Shown here: piece by piece, positions 16,552-23,989 of the stretch
Position numbering within the stretch: position 1 is the stretch's first letter
Layout: the number at the start of each line of letters is the position of its first letter
DNA from: CAYRJA01 sp964424455
GTDB taxonomy: Bacteria; Bacteroidota; Bacteroidia; Chitinophagales; UBA10324
Reading direction: 5' to 3'
Length of the DNA: 34,083 bases
NCBI GenBank assembly: GCA_964424455.1
Contig: CAYRJA010000021.1
Location: 1 to 34,083 of the forward strand
Notes under the pieces: model-generated
Told to the model about the DNA's origin: nothing
Databases searched by the model: none
The model's input: only the letters and a program-made list of their open reading frames with translations
Position numbers and translations under genes: made by a program

Positions 16552-17718
16552 ATGGATATATTCAGCAGCAACAAGTGGTGGAAAGCGCTATTGATAGCTG
16601 CGTTATTTGTTTTCGTTTCCGGATCTATTCTGTACTCTAATTATCTGGCAAAAAAACTGGCAAAAGAAGAGAAGAAGAAGATAGAACTGATAGCCAATGT
16701 TTACAAACGGTTAGGAACTACTATCTCAGAGAATCTGGACATGGGATTTATGTTCGAAATCATCAGCAGCAATGAAACTGTTCCGCTTATTCTTACAGAT
16801 GAAAATGAAAATGTGCTGGCTTACAAAAATATAGATTCGGCAAGAGCAGTTAAGGACACCAGCTATCTTCGCTCTATGCTTAAGGAAATGGCAAAAGAAA
16901 AACCGCCTATTCCTATTGAGTATTCAGAATCCTCAAAAAATTTCATCTTCTATCGTGATTCATATCTGCTTACTCAGTTAATTTATTTTCCCTATATCAC
17001 CTTTGGAATTATTATCGTGTTCTTGATAATAGCGTATGTAGTATTCAGCACTGCAAGGCGCTCGGAACAAAACCGACTGTGGGTAGGCATGGCAAAAGAA
17101 ACTGCTCATCAATTAGGAACTCCGCTGTCATCGCTTTCTGCCTGGGTTGATTATCTCGAAAATCAATTACAGGAGACTGAAAAAGAACGAGTGATTCCTG
17201 AAATGCACAAAGACATTTACAGACTCAATCTGATTGCTGAACGCTTTTCAAAAATCGGCTCTATACCTGTGTTACAGAAGACTTCAATGTTTGAAGTGGT
17301 AGAAAAAAATATCAATTACATACGCCGTCGCAGCTCCGGAAAAGTAGAGTTTGCTGTTCATGGCTCTAAAGAACATCCTGTTTATGCAAATATTTCTCCG
17401 CCACTGTTTGACTGGGTACTTGAAAACCTGTTGAAGAATGCGCTGGATGCTATGACCGGAGAAGGTAAGATTGATGTTTATCTTTCTGAGGCGGGGAAGC
17501 GAACTATTATAGATGTGAAAGATTCAGGTAAAGGAATATCAACTTCTAAATTCAAAACAGTTTTTGAGCCGGGATATTCCACTAAAACGAGAGGGTGGGG
17601 GCTGGGACTTTCCTTGTCGAAACGAATCATTCAGAACTATCACTCGGGGAAAATATTTGTAAAAGAATCAGTAGCGGGTAAAGGAACTACTTTCAGAATA
17701 GTGCTTAATAATGCTTAG
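16552..17718 (+). CDS. Sensor histidine kinase (orphan)
   Basis: This 388-residue membrane-bound histidine kinase has two membrane helices (about 10-28 and 143-165) bracketing a sensor region of some 110 residues. The H-box is KETAHQLGTPLSSL with phospho-acceptor H186. The ATPase domain has the N-box ENLLKNALDAM (N296), G1 DSGKG (324-328) and G2 GWGLGLSL (348-355). The HQLGTPLSS form of the H-box is common in Bacteroidota kinases. No response regulator lies nearby, so the partner is unknown. A possible promoter, TTTC-N20-TATCTTTA (16507-16538), precedes the ATG. It is the last gene before the restriction-modification island. Confidence 0.93.
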   Translation: MDIFSSNKWWKALLIAALFVFVSGSILYSNYLAKKLAKEEKKKIELIANVYKRLGTTISENLDMGFMFEIISSNETVPLILTDENENVLAYKNIDSARAVKDTSYLRSMLKEMAKEKPPIPIEYSESSKNFIFYRDSYLLTQLIYFPYITFGIIIVFLIIAYVVFSTARRSEQNRLWVGMAKETAHQLGTPLSSLSAWVDYLENQLQETEKERVIPEMHKDIYRLNLIAERFSKIGSIPVLQKTSMFEVVEKNINYIRRRSSGKVEFAVHGSKEHPVYANISPPLFDWVLENLLKNALDAMTGEGKIDVYLSEAGKRTIIDVKDSGKGISTSKFKTVFEPGYSTKTRGWGLGLSLSKRIIQNYHSGKIFVKESVAGKGTTFRIVLNNA

Positions 17719-17746
17719 ATGAAATATATGGATACTAAGCTCAATT

Positions 17747-17790
17747 GGTAAACACTCTGATTGAACATTGTATGGGCATCAATGTTTACC
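17747..17790. repeat. Inverted repeat after the histidine kinase gene
   Basis: GGTAAACA (17747-17754) and TGTTTACC (17783-17790) form an 8-bp stem. An inner pair, CATTG (17766-17770) with CAATG (17780-17784), is an alternative, overlapping fold. No T-run follows, so a terminator role is uncertain. It lies in the 207-base gap that marks the left edge of the accessory island. Confidence 0.35.
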
Positions 17791-17893
17791 ACTCCGGACA
17801 AACAATTTTATAAGGTTCTATCCACTCTGTTAAGAAGATCAAATATGTTGAAAACTTTTCAGAAGAAATCCTTCACAGCAATTTTCAACCAAC

Positions 17894-17914
17894 TACTTTT
17901 GGACAATAATTGTC
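17894..17914 (+). promoter_or_regulatory. Promoter -7 box with adjoining palindromic operator (candidate C-box)
   Basis: TACTTTTG at 17894-17901 is a full match to the -7 box. It is followed directly by the perfect palindrome GACAAT-A-ATTGTC at 17902-17914, which covers the expected transcription start. The ATG of the XRE-type controller gene follows at 17926. The -33 position (CTTC, 17871-17874) matches poorly, which would suit a promoter needing an activator. Controller proteins of restriction-modification systems bind such palindromes before their own gene; binding here is inferred. Confidence 0.55.
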
Positions 17915-17925
17915 AAGAACATTAA

Positions 17926-18240
17926 ATGTCTATGCAAAAAGTTGAAACATTCGGAGAGATCCTTAGAAAGTTACGAGAGGACAATGAAATGCCTCTGAGA
18001 AAACTTGCGGCTCAACTGGACATTGACCAGTCAACATTGAGTAAGATTGAACGCAATGAACGCAGCGCAAACGCTGACCTCATTGATAAAGTTGCCAAGA
18101 TTTTCAAAGCAAACAAAAAAGATTTGCAAGTTGCTTTTCTCAGCGACCAAATCGCTTACAAAATTTTGGATGAAGATTATGGAGTTGAAGCTTTACAAGT
18201 TGCAGAGGATAAAGTAACCTACTTAAAAAAGCAGAAGTAA
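17926..18240 (+). CDS. XRE family regulator, likely restriction-modification controller protein
   Basis: This is a 104-residue cytoplasmic DNA-binding protein with a Cro/C1-type helix-turn-helix at about residues 10-65 (FGEILRKLREDNEMPLRKLA, then DQSTLSKIERNER). A C-terminal tail of about 40 residues follows (YKILDEDYGVEALQVAEDKV). Small XRE proteins in front of methyltransferase and endonuclease genes usually act as controller (C) proteins, which delay nuclease expression until the host DNA is methylated. Its stop codon overlaps the start of the first methyltransferase (TAATG, one shared base), implying translational coupling. An alternative ATG lies two codons in (17932). Start choice is supported by the promoter and palindrome just upstream. 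Confidence 0.88.
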   Translation: MSMQKVETFGEILRKLREDNEMPLRKLAAQLDIDQSTLSKIERNERSANADLIDKVAKIFKANKKDLQVAFLSDQIAYKILDEDYGVEALQVAEDKVTYLKKQK

Positions 18241-19382
18241 TGACCGAAATAAAAACACTTGGAGAGATTGATTGGGACTTTGCAACTGCAACAACCAACA
18301 CCACGACCAACACGATTCACCCTTACCCTGCGAAGTTCATTCCGCAAATACCGCATCATTTTATTCAGCAACTTTCTGATGAAGGTGATACGGTTTACGA
18401 ACCATTCTTAGGAAGCGGAACAACAGCAGTTGAAGCAAACATACTTGGACGAAACGCAATCGGAAATGATGTGAACGAACTTGCTGTTCTCATTTCAAAA
18501 GTCAAGACAACTCCAATTTCAACGAAGAAACTTTTATCGCTTGACAGTTTGCTCAACAAGATTTATAACAGAATTGATTTACTTCATTCAGGAAAGAAAA
18601 ATGGAATTGCAAAACCTGACATTGTAAATCTTGATTTGTGGTTTGAAGAATTTGTAATCAACGAACTTGTAATCATCAAAGAAGAAATTGAAAAACTTGA
18701 CGACAAACATTTGATTGACTTTTGCCTTGTTGCTTTGTCAGGAATCATCATCAATGTTTCAAGGCAAGACAGTGACACACGATATGTGAGAGTTCCCAAA
18801 ACAATAAAGCGGTTTGACACTTTCAACAAGTTCTCAAACCAACTCAACAAGTTGAGAAAAATAATGAGTGCATCAAGCAAAGAAATTGAAAACGGAAAAT
18901 CCGTTTTCAAAGTTGCTGATACACGGCAAGAAAATATTTTCAAAGAGAATAGTGCAGACCTTGCTGTTACTTCTCCCCCATATCCCAACGCATACGACTA
19001 TCACTTGTATCACAAGTATCGGTTGTTTTGGTTAGGCATGAACCCACATCAGTTGAGGAAATCTGAAATTGGAGCACATGCAGATTACTCAAAGAAAAAT
19101 GGACCTGACGAATTTGACTTCATGCGAGACATGGAGAAGTGCTTCAACAACACAAGCAAGATTTTGAAACGAGGTTCATATTTCGTTTTGGTAATTGGTG
19201 ATTCAATTCTCAAAGGCAGAAACATTCAGAACAATGAAATCTTAAAGCAAGCAGCAGAAAACACAGCTTTCAACTTTGTAACTGAGTTTACACGGAATTT
19301 AAAGTTGAGCAAGAAATCATTCAATCCGAAAATCGGAAATATCAAGACAGAAAAAATTGTAGTATTTGAAAACTTGAAGTAA
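18240..19382 (+). CDS. DNA methyltransferase 1, probable N4-cytosine type
   Basis: This 380-residue S-adenosylmethionine-dependent DNA methyltransferase has an N-terminal HPYPAKFIP segment (27-35, motif X-like), then motif I EPFLGSGTT (54-62, SAM binding), and a late catalytic motif IV, TSPPY (244-248). Some 180 residues between them could serve as target recognition. TSPPY rather than DPPY favours N4-cytosine over N6-adenine, though exceptions exist. It overlaps the controller gene by one base and is followed five bases later by a second methyltransferase. Two N4-cytosine methyltransferases plus a PLD-fold nuclease is the known make-up of the type IIS BfiI system, where each enzyme protects one strand of an asymmetric site. 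Codon choice (AAC, TTC, GAC) looks unlike the neighbouring chromosomal genes. Confidence 0.9.
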   Translation: MTEIKTLGEIDWDFATATTNTTTNTIHPYPAKFIPQIPHHFIQQLSDEGDTVYEPFLGSGTTAVEANILGRNAIGNDVNELAVLISKVKTTPISTKKLLSLDSLLNKIYNRIDLLHSGKKNGIAKPDIVNLDLWFEEFVINELVIIKEEIEKLDDKHLIDFCLVALSGIIINVSRQDSDTRYVRVPKTIKRFDTFNKFSNQLNKLRKIMSASSKEIENGKSVFKVADTRQENIFKENSADLAVTSPPYPNAYDYHLYHKYRLFWLGMNPHQLRKSEIGAHADYSKKNGPDEFDFMRDMEKCFNNTSKILKRGSYFVLVIGDSILKGRNIQNNEILKQAAENTAFNFVTEFTRNLKLSKKSFNPKIGNIKTEKIVVFENLK

Positions 19383-19387
19383 CAACT

Positions 19388-20959
19388 ATGTATAAATATC
19401 AAATTGATTTTTCACGATACAAACTCCGGGACTACGAAAAAGAACTTGCAGTAAAGGAATTTGAAAATCAGTTCCCGAGTGTGAAAAACAAATCGGTTAC
19501 TGAAAAAGGAATTTCGTTTTCATCAAGCAAGTTGCTTGACGAACCGAAGTTGAAGAAGTTGACTTTTTACAGTGAGTTTCATTTTCAAAATGCAAAGTTG
19601 GGAAAGTCAAATGTATTGACAGACCAAGCTGTGGTTGAGAGTTATCACAACTTTGAGCCAAATCTTTTTGACGACATCAAACCAAACAAATCAAGAGAGA
19701 TTCGCTACCTGACACATTCGTTTCACGAATACAAGGGAAGATTTTATCCGCAGCTTGCAAAAGCATTTATGAATTATGCAGGCATCAAGAAAGGCGACAC
19801 AGTTCTTGACCCTTTTTGCGGAAGCGGAACAACATTAGTTGAAAGTTTTCTTTTCGGTGCAAATGCTATTGGTATTGACATAAACCCGATTGCTTTTCTT
19901 TTGGCTAAAGCCAAAGTGAAAAGCATTTTACTAAAGCAAAAAGATTTGTCAGGAATCAGAAAAGCATTTGAAAGCATCAATGAAAATTCTGATTGGAAGA
20001 AAATTAAGATTGAAGATTACAACAGCACACTTGACACTGAGTATTTGCAAAACTGGTTTCCTGAAAACAACTTGAAGAAAATAATTCTCATTCAGGAAGT
20101 CATTCAAACATTGCCAAATGAAACATCACAACTTTTTTCAAAAGTTGTTCTCAGCAATTTACTGAGAGATTTTTCTTTGCAAGACCCGACACAATTAAGA
20201 ATTAGACGGAGAGCAGACCAACCGAACGAAAATCTGATTGAAACTTTCAAAAAGAATTTAGTTGAACAGATTGAAAACCTTGAAAGGTTTCAATCGCTGA
20301 ATCGGTTTGAACTCAATTCTAAAGTTGAGAATTTTTTAGGCGATATCAGAACGCTAATGAAAAGTGCAAACCTGAAAAAGAATTCGGTTGATGTTGTAAT
20401 TACATCACCGCCTTATGCAACCGCATTGCCTTATGTGGACACAGACCGACTTTCGCTTTTCGCTTTCGGTTACACCGACAAAAACAGTTTCAGAAAGTTG
20501 GAGGAAACTTTAATTGGCAACAGAGAAATCACAAAATCAAAACGAGTAATTCTTGACAAGGAACTTGAAGCGAACTTCAAACAATCAGTTTTGCCGAAGG
20601 AAATAATTTCTCTTTTGCAAAAAATTTATTTGCTCAATAAAAATTCAAATGTTGGTTTCAGACGGAAGAACACAGCTGCTTTACTTTACAAATATTTCCT
20701 TGATATGCACCAGGGCATCAATCAGGTTTCGCAAGTGTTGAAGAAAAATAGGTTTGCGTTTTTCGTTGTTGGCAACAACAGAACGACAGCAGGAAATGAA
20801 ATGATTGATATTCCTACTGATGATTTTATTGGCTTAATTGCAAAGCAGAACAACTTCAAATTGGTAAAGAAAATTTGCATGACGGTTCAACAGTCATACA
20901 TGATTCACTCCAAGAACTCAATCAACACCGAATCAATTTTAGTATTACAACGCAACTAA
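19388..20959 (+). CDS. DNA methyltransferase 2, probable N4-cytosine type
   Basis: This 523-residue DNA methyltransferase has the same motif order as its upstream neighbour: a THSFHEYKGRFYP segment (109-121, motif X-like), motif I DPFCGSGTT (141-149), and motif IV TSPPY (339-343). It has an additional N-terminal region of about 100 residues that I cannot assign to a known domain. The two enzymes differ in sequence outside the motifs, so they are not a recent duplication. The natural reading is that each modifies a different strand of one non-palindromic target. It starts 5 bases after methyltransferase 1 and ends one base before the nuclease gene, consistent with a single transcript. The C-terminus (MTVQQSYMIHSKNSINTESI) contains no further recognisable motif. 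Confidence 0.9.
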   Translation: MYKYQIDFSRYKLRDYEKELAVKEFENQFPSVKNKSVTEKGISFSSSKLLDEPKLKKLTFYSEFHFQNAKLGKSNVLTDQAVVESYHNFEPNLFDDIKPNKSREIRYLTHSFHEYKGRFYPQLAKAFMNYAGIKKGDTVLDPFCGSGTTLVESFLFGANAIGIDINPIAFLLAKAKVKSILLKQKDLSGIRKAFESINENSDWKKIKIEDYNSTLDTEYLQNWFPENNLKKIILIQEVIQTLPNETSQLFSKVVLSNLLRDFSLQDPTQLRIRRRADQPNENLIETFKKNLVEQIENLERFQSLNRFELNSKVENFLGDIRTLMKSANLKKNSVDVVITSPPYATALPYVDTDRLSLFAFGYTDKNSFRKLEETLIGNREITKSKRVILDKELEANFKQSVLPKEIISLLQKIYLLNKNSNVGFRRKNTAALLYKYFLDMHQGINQVSQVLKKNRFAFFVVGNNRTTAGNEMIDIPTDDFIGLIAKQNNFKLVKKICMTVQQSYMIHSKNSINTESILVLQRN

Positions 20960-20960
20960 T

Positions 20961-22058
20961 ATGGAGCTAACACTTTTAACGCATGAGAACACGGCAGGCG
21001 AAGAAATTGCCAAGACATTAAGAAGCGGAAAATATTCCGACTTCAAAGTTGCAGTTGCATATTCACGAAACTCGGGCATCAGCAGAATTTACAATGACCT
21101 ATCTGAATTTGCGAACAACGGAGGAAAAACTTCTGTCATTGCAGGAATTGACCAAAGCAATACCTCTTATCAGGCATTGGTAAATCTGAAAACATTTGCG
21201 AAAGACAATCTTTTCATTCATCACGATAAAAATTTTGACATCACTTTTCATCCGAAAGTATATCTGTTTGGAAATCGTGAAATAGAAAAAGTAATTGTCG
21301 GTTCATCCAACTTTACGGCAGGTGGCTTCTTTCTGAATTACGAAGCCAACATTGGCGTAACGCTTGACAGTAGCAAGAACGCAAAAGATTTTCAGAAACA
21401 AGTTTCTGATTATTGGGATAACCTTTTGAGTGACGAGAACACAAAGAAGTGTGAACTCACTTTGCTGGAAACGCTTTTAGAAAGTGGTTCAGTTGTAGAT
21501 GAACGAAAGCAGAAACCCTTCAAAGAAATCATTGAGAAAATTTCAACGGACTTACCTTTCAAAACGAAGAAGAAATTAAAAACGCTTCCACCAGTTGCGG
21601 CAGCAGCAGCCGTGAGAGTTCCGCAATTGAAAGAAAAGTTTGCAATGACACTTTCAGGTTTTGATGTGAGTGCAAAAAGTCAAGACCCTGTAATTCTTAT
21701 TCCTGTTACAGCATTGAAAGCAATGCCAGCATTTTGGAATTTCCCATTCCTATACACAGATTCGGGTGCAGGTTATCCGCAACTCTATGCAACTGCAAAT
21801 ATTCGCATTGATGGAAAGACATTGCGTGAGCAACATATACGCATTTACTATTACGACAAGAAGAAAGAATTTCGTTTACAGTGCGAAGCAATCAAACGAA
21901 ATGGAAAACAAGGCGACATCATTTCCATTCACAAAGGCCCGAACAAACCTTTGGAATTTGAAATTGAATTGTTGCGGACTGGTTCAACAAAATTCAAAGC
22001 GATTGAACCGATATTGACGAGCAAGGTTAGCACACAGAAATTTTATACATACTACTGA
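20961..22058 (+). CDS. PLD-fold type IIS restriction endonuclease, BfiI/NgoFVII-like
   Basis: This 365-residue protein has an N-terminal phospholipase-D-like nuclease domain (about 1-170). The single active-site set is H97 and K99 (FHPKVYLFG), N117 (GSSNFTAGG) and E128 (NYEAN). These have the same spacing as the catalytic His, Lys, Asn and Glu I recall for BfiI, the metal-independent PLD-type restriction enzyme. A linker follows (about 170-215, with an alanine run), then a C-terminal region (about 220-345) where BfiI has its B3-like DNA-recognition domain. Overall length is also close to BfiI. BfiI-type enzymes dimerise to make one active site and cut at a fixed distance from an asymmetric site. 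It follows two methyltransferase genes directly. Target sequence unknown. Confidence 0.88.
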   Translation: MELTLLTHENTAGEEIAKTLRSGKYSDFKVAVAYSRNSGISRIYNDLSEFANNGGKTSVIAGIDQSNTSYQALVNLKTFAKDNLFIHHDKNFDITFHPKVYLFGNREIEKVIVGSSNFTAGGFFLNYEANIGVTLDSSKNAKDFQKQVSDYWDNLLSDENTKKCELTLLETLLESGSVVDERKQKPFKEIIEKISTDLPFKTKKKLKTLPPVAAAAAVRVPQLKEKFAMTLSGFDVSAKSQDPVILIPVTALKAMPAFWNFPFLYTDSGAGYPQLYATANIRIDGKTLREQHIRIYYYDKKKEFRLQCEAIKRNGKQGDIISIHKGPNKPLEFEIELLRTGSTKFKAIEPILTSKVSTQKFYTYY

Positions 22059-22063
22059 CCGAA

Positions 22064-22756
22064 ATGAAGTTTGATAAATACACACGAATTGCCCGAATAT
22101 ATCCTACTGCACTTTCAATAGTTCCAGTAGTAATTCTTGTTTCTCATCTCACATCTGTTGAATTCAAAAAGATTCTTCAGGAGATTTTAGTTTTTCAAAT
22201 ACTTGCAGACATTTCAATATCATTGATTCTACTTTATTTATCAATGCAAGTTGTTCGCTTTATCTCTAAAGAAGTTTTTGAAAAATGGTATTTCAAAAAC
22301 GAAATTGAAATGCCAACTACAAATCTTCTTTTGTTTAGTGATTCCGAATTAAGTAAGAACTATAAAGTTAGAATAAGAGAGCAGGTTCAAAAGGATTTTG
22401 AATTTCACATTAACAGTGAGGAAGAAGAAGCAAACAATCCCAATGAAAGCAGAAAGCAAATCGTATCAGCAGTAGGTTTGATACGAGGTAAAGTAAAGAA
22501 TGGGCAATTGCTTTTGCAACACAATATTGAATATGGCTTCGTTAGAAATTTAATCGGAGGAAGCATGATTGGATTTATTTTTTCGGTTATTGATATTCTT
22601 TATTTCAAATACTGGAGCATTCATCCAACTCTTTACAAAGTTTCTATTTTTCTTTTAATCGTGTTTTTAGTCATTTTACTCTTGAGTAAGTTTTTGATAA
22701 ACAGATACGGTTACTTATATGCTAAACGACTTTTTCAAGAATACTTAACGCTTTAA
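22064..22756 (+). CDS. Four-helix membrane protein of unknown function, defence island
   Basis: I do not recognise this 230-residue protein at family level. Hydrophobic segments lie at about residues 13-29, 41-66, 161-181 and 189-211: two helices, a roughly 95-residue soluble middle region, then two more helices. The middle carries an acidic run (NSEEEEANNPNES, about 117-129). The 2+2 helix plan with a soluble middle recalls S-4TM-type pore-forming effectors of bacterial conflict systems, but this is only a resemblance of layout. It starts 5 bases after the endonuclease gene and ends 3 bases before a ComEC-like hydrolase gene. These two genes read as a pair. A membrane effector, or an unrelated passenger, are both possible. 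Confidence 0.7.
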   Translation: MKFDKYTRIARIYPTALSIVPVVILVSHLTSVEFKKILQEILVFQILADISISLILLYLSMQVVRFISKEVFEKWYFKNEIEMPTTNLLLFSDSELSKNYKVRIREQVQKDFEFHINSEEEEANNPNESRKQIVSAVGLIRGKVKNGQLLLQHNIEYGFVRNLIGGSMIGFIFSVIDILYFKYWSIHPTLYKVSIFLLIVFLVILLLSKFLINRYGYLYAKRLFQEYLTL

Positions 22757-22759
22757 TTA

Positions 22760-23716
22760 ATGCTTAAACTTCACTACTTAAATGTTGGACATGGCGACTG
22801 TATGATTGTTGAGTTTTGCGACCACAATAGGGTTGCCATGATTGATATTAACCGAACAGCAGACATGGATAAGGACACAGTTGATGAATTGGTAAACGAA
22901 TCTCTTGCAGCCGTTGACCAACTTACTAAATCGTATTACACTTTAGGGCTTTACAACAAACAGCAGCTACTTGAAAAAGCTGGTTATGATATAAAAGTTC
23001 AAGACCCGATTGAATATTTAAAAGAGAAAAAATTAAACTCAGTTTTCAGATTTATTTCTACCCATCCTCATACAGACCACTTTTCAGGACTGAATGAATT
23101 ATTCAAACAATTCTCGGTTGCAAATATTTGGCTTGTAAAAAACGATTTCAAAATTGATGAAAGTAATTTGAGTGAATCACAAAAGGAAGATTGGAAACTA
23201 TACAAGACATTCAGGGATGCAACGGAATCAAAACTGAACGATACAACGATTGTCAGACCTACTGCGAATGACAGTTTAGATTTTTGGAAACAAGATGGAA
23301 TTGAAATATTAGCACCCAATGCAGGACTGTTAAAAACAGCAAAGGATAAAAACAATCAGAACATAATGAGTTATGTTTTGCTCATTACTTATGGAGGACA
23401 CAAAATTGTTTTTGGCGGAGATGCAGAAGAAGATACTTGGAAGTATATCGTTGAGAATTGCCCTGACAAGATTAAGAATGTAACAATACTTGATGCTTCA
23501 CATCATGGTCGTGATAGTGGATATTATCAACCTGCCGTGGAGTTAATGAAACCTCAATATGTTTTAGTTTCTGTGGGTAAAAAGCCGAAAACAGATGCTT
23601 CAAACAAATACCGGAATTATAGTGACAATGTTTGGTCAACAAGATGGAAAGGGAATATCTATTTTGAATTAAACTCTGATGGCAGTGGAACATACTTAAC
23701 ACAATACGATAGATAA
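22760..23716 (+). CDS. ComEC-like metallo-beta-lactamase-fold hydrolase
   Basis: This 318-residue soluble protein has the metallo-beta-lactamase fold of the ComEC/Rec2 C-terminal type. It opens with LHYLNVGHGDCMIVEF (residues 4-19). The metal-binding THPHTDHFSG motif supplies H102, H104, D106 and H107. GGDAEEDTW gives D221, and ASHHGRDSG gives H248 or H249. About 55 residues (45-95) are inserted between the first strands and the metal motif. There are no membrane helices, unlike full-length ComEC. Relatives act as nucleases or phosphodiesterases. It is the last gene of the six-gene operon, 3 bases after the membrane protein gene, and a strong hairpin follows 12 bases after its stop codon. Its substrate is unknown. 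Confidence 0.88.
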   Translation: MLKLHYLNVGHGDCMIVEFCDHNRVAMIDINRTADMDKDTVDELVNESLAAVDQLTKSYYTLGLYNKQQLLEKAGYDIKVQDPIEYLKEKKLNSVFRFISTHPHTDHFSGLNELFKQFSVANIWLVKNDFKIDESNLSESQKEDWKLYKTFRDATESKLNDTTIVRPTANDSLDFWKQDGIEILAPNAGLLKTAKDKNNQNIMSYVLLITYGGHKIVFGGDAEEDTWKYIVENCPDKIKNVTILDASHHGRDSGYYQPAVELMKPQYVLVSVGKKPKTDASNKYRNYSDNVWSTRWKGNIYFELNSDGSGTYLTQYDR

Positions 23717-23728
23717 TGCCAACGCTCA

Positions 23729-23797
23729 AAAAAAATACACTCTTGCAAGCCGCTACAAGCAACGCTGAAACCAAAGCTTGCAAGAGAGTATTTTTTT
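23729..23797 (+). terminator. Very long hairpin ending the island operon
   Basis: A 22-base arm at 23729-23750 (seven A, then TACACTCTTGCAAGC) pairs with 23776-23797 (GCTTGCAAGAG through seven T) with a single A-A mismatch (23739/23787) around a 25-base loop. The final T-run makes it an intrinsic terminator for the operon, and the leading A-run does the same in the other direction. At 21 of 22 paired bases it is far longer than needed. CAACGCT occurs just before the stem (23720-23726) and again in the loop (23760-23766). Confidence 0.75.
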
Positions 23798-23989
23798 CTC
23801 CACCCCAAAAATCCACCCTTCCTTTTTTTACAAATTTATTTTTCCCACCGCACGGGTTCACAGCGAACACGACCAGTTGTGCATCTAATGTAAATCGCTT
23901 TGAACAAAGTGTGTGCGGACTTGAAACAGTTGTGCTTCGTGGCGACAGCAGCGGTGATGTTCATGTCTGAGTGTTACAGTAATAAATAT
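23798..23989. repeat. Non-coding right edge of the island with a repeated CAGTTGTGC
   Basis: The 192 bases between the hairpin and the glycosyltransferase gene start with a pyrimidine-rich stretch. They then contain two copies of CAGTTGTGC (23874-23882 and 23927-23935) separated by 44 bases. An 84-codon open frame starting at the MBL stop codon runs through the hairpin and this stretch, but it is low-complexity and looks non-coding. The texture resembles a dispersed intergenic unit or a decayed element end. Confidence 0.35.

Noticed and set aside
23719..23935. Integron attC-like site at the end of the island operon
   Set aside because: The CCAAC and GTTGTGC words loosely recall attC core sites, but they do not form a proper attC pair. 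The spacing is too long and no integrase is present in the window.
23716..23970. 84-codon open frame overlapping the MBL stop codon
   Set aside because: It translates straight through the 22-bp palindrome and a pyrimidine-rich stretch, is low-complexity, and has no family-like motif.
17719..23989. Prophage or integrative element
   Set aside because: No integrase, transposase, structural phage gene, tRNA attachment site or matching direct repeats were found at the island borders; horizontal transfer is suspected only from content and codon choice.
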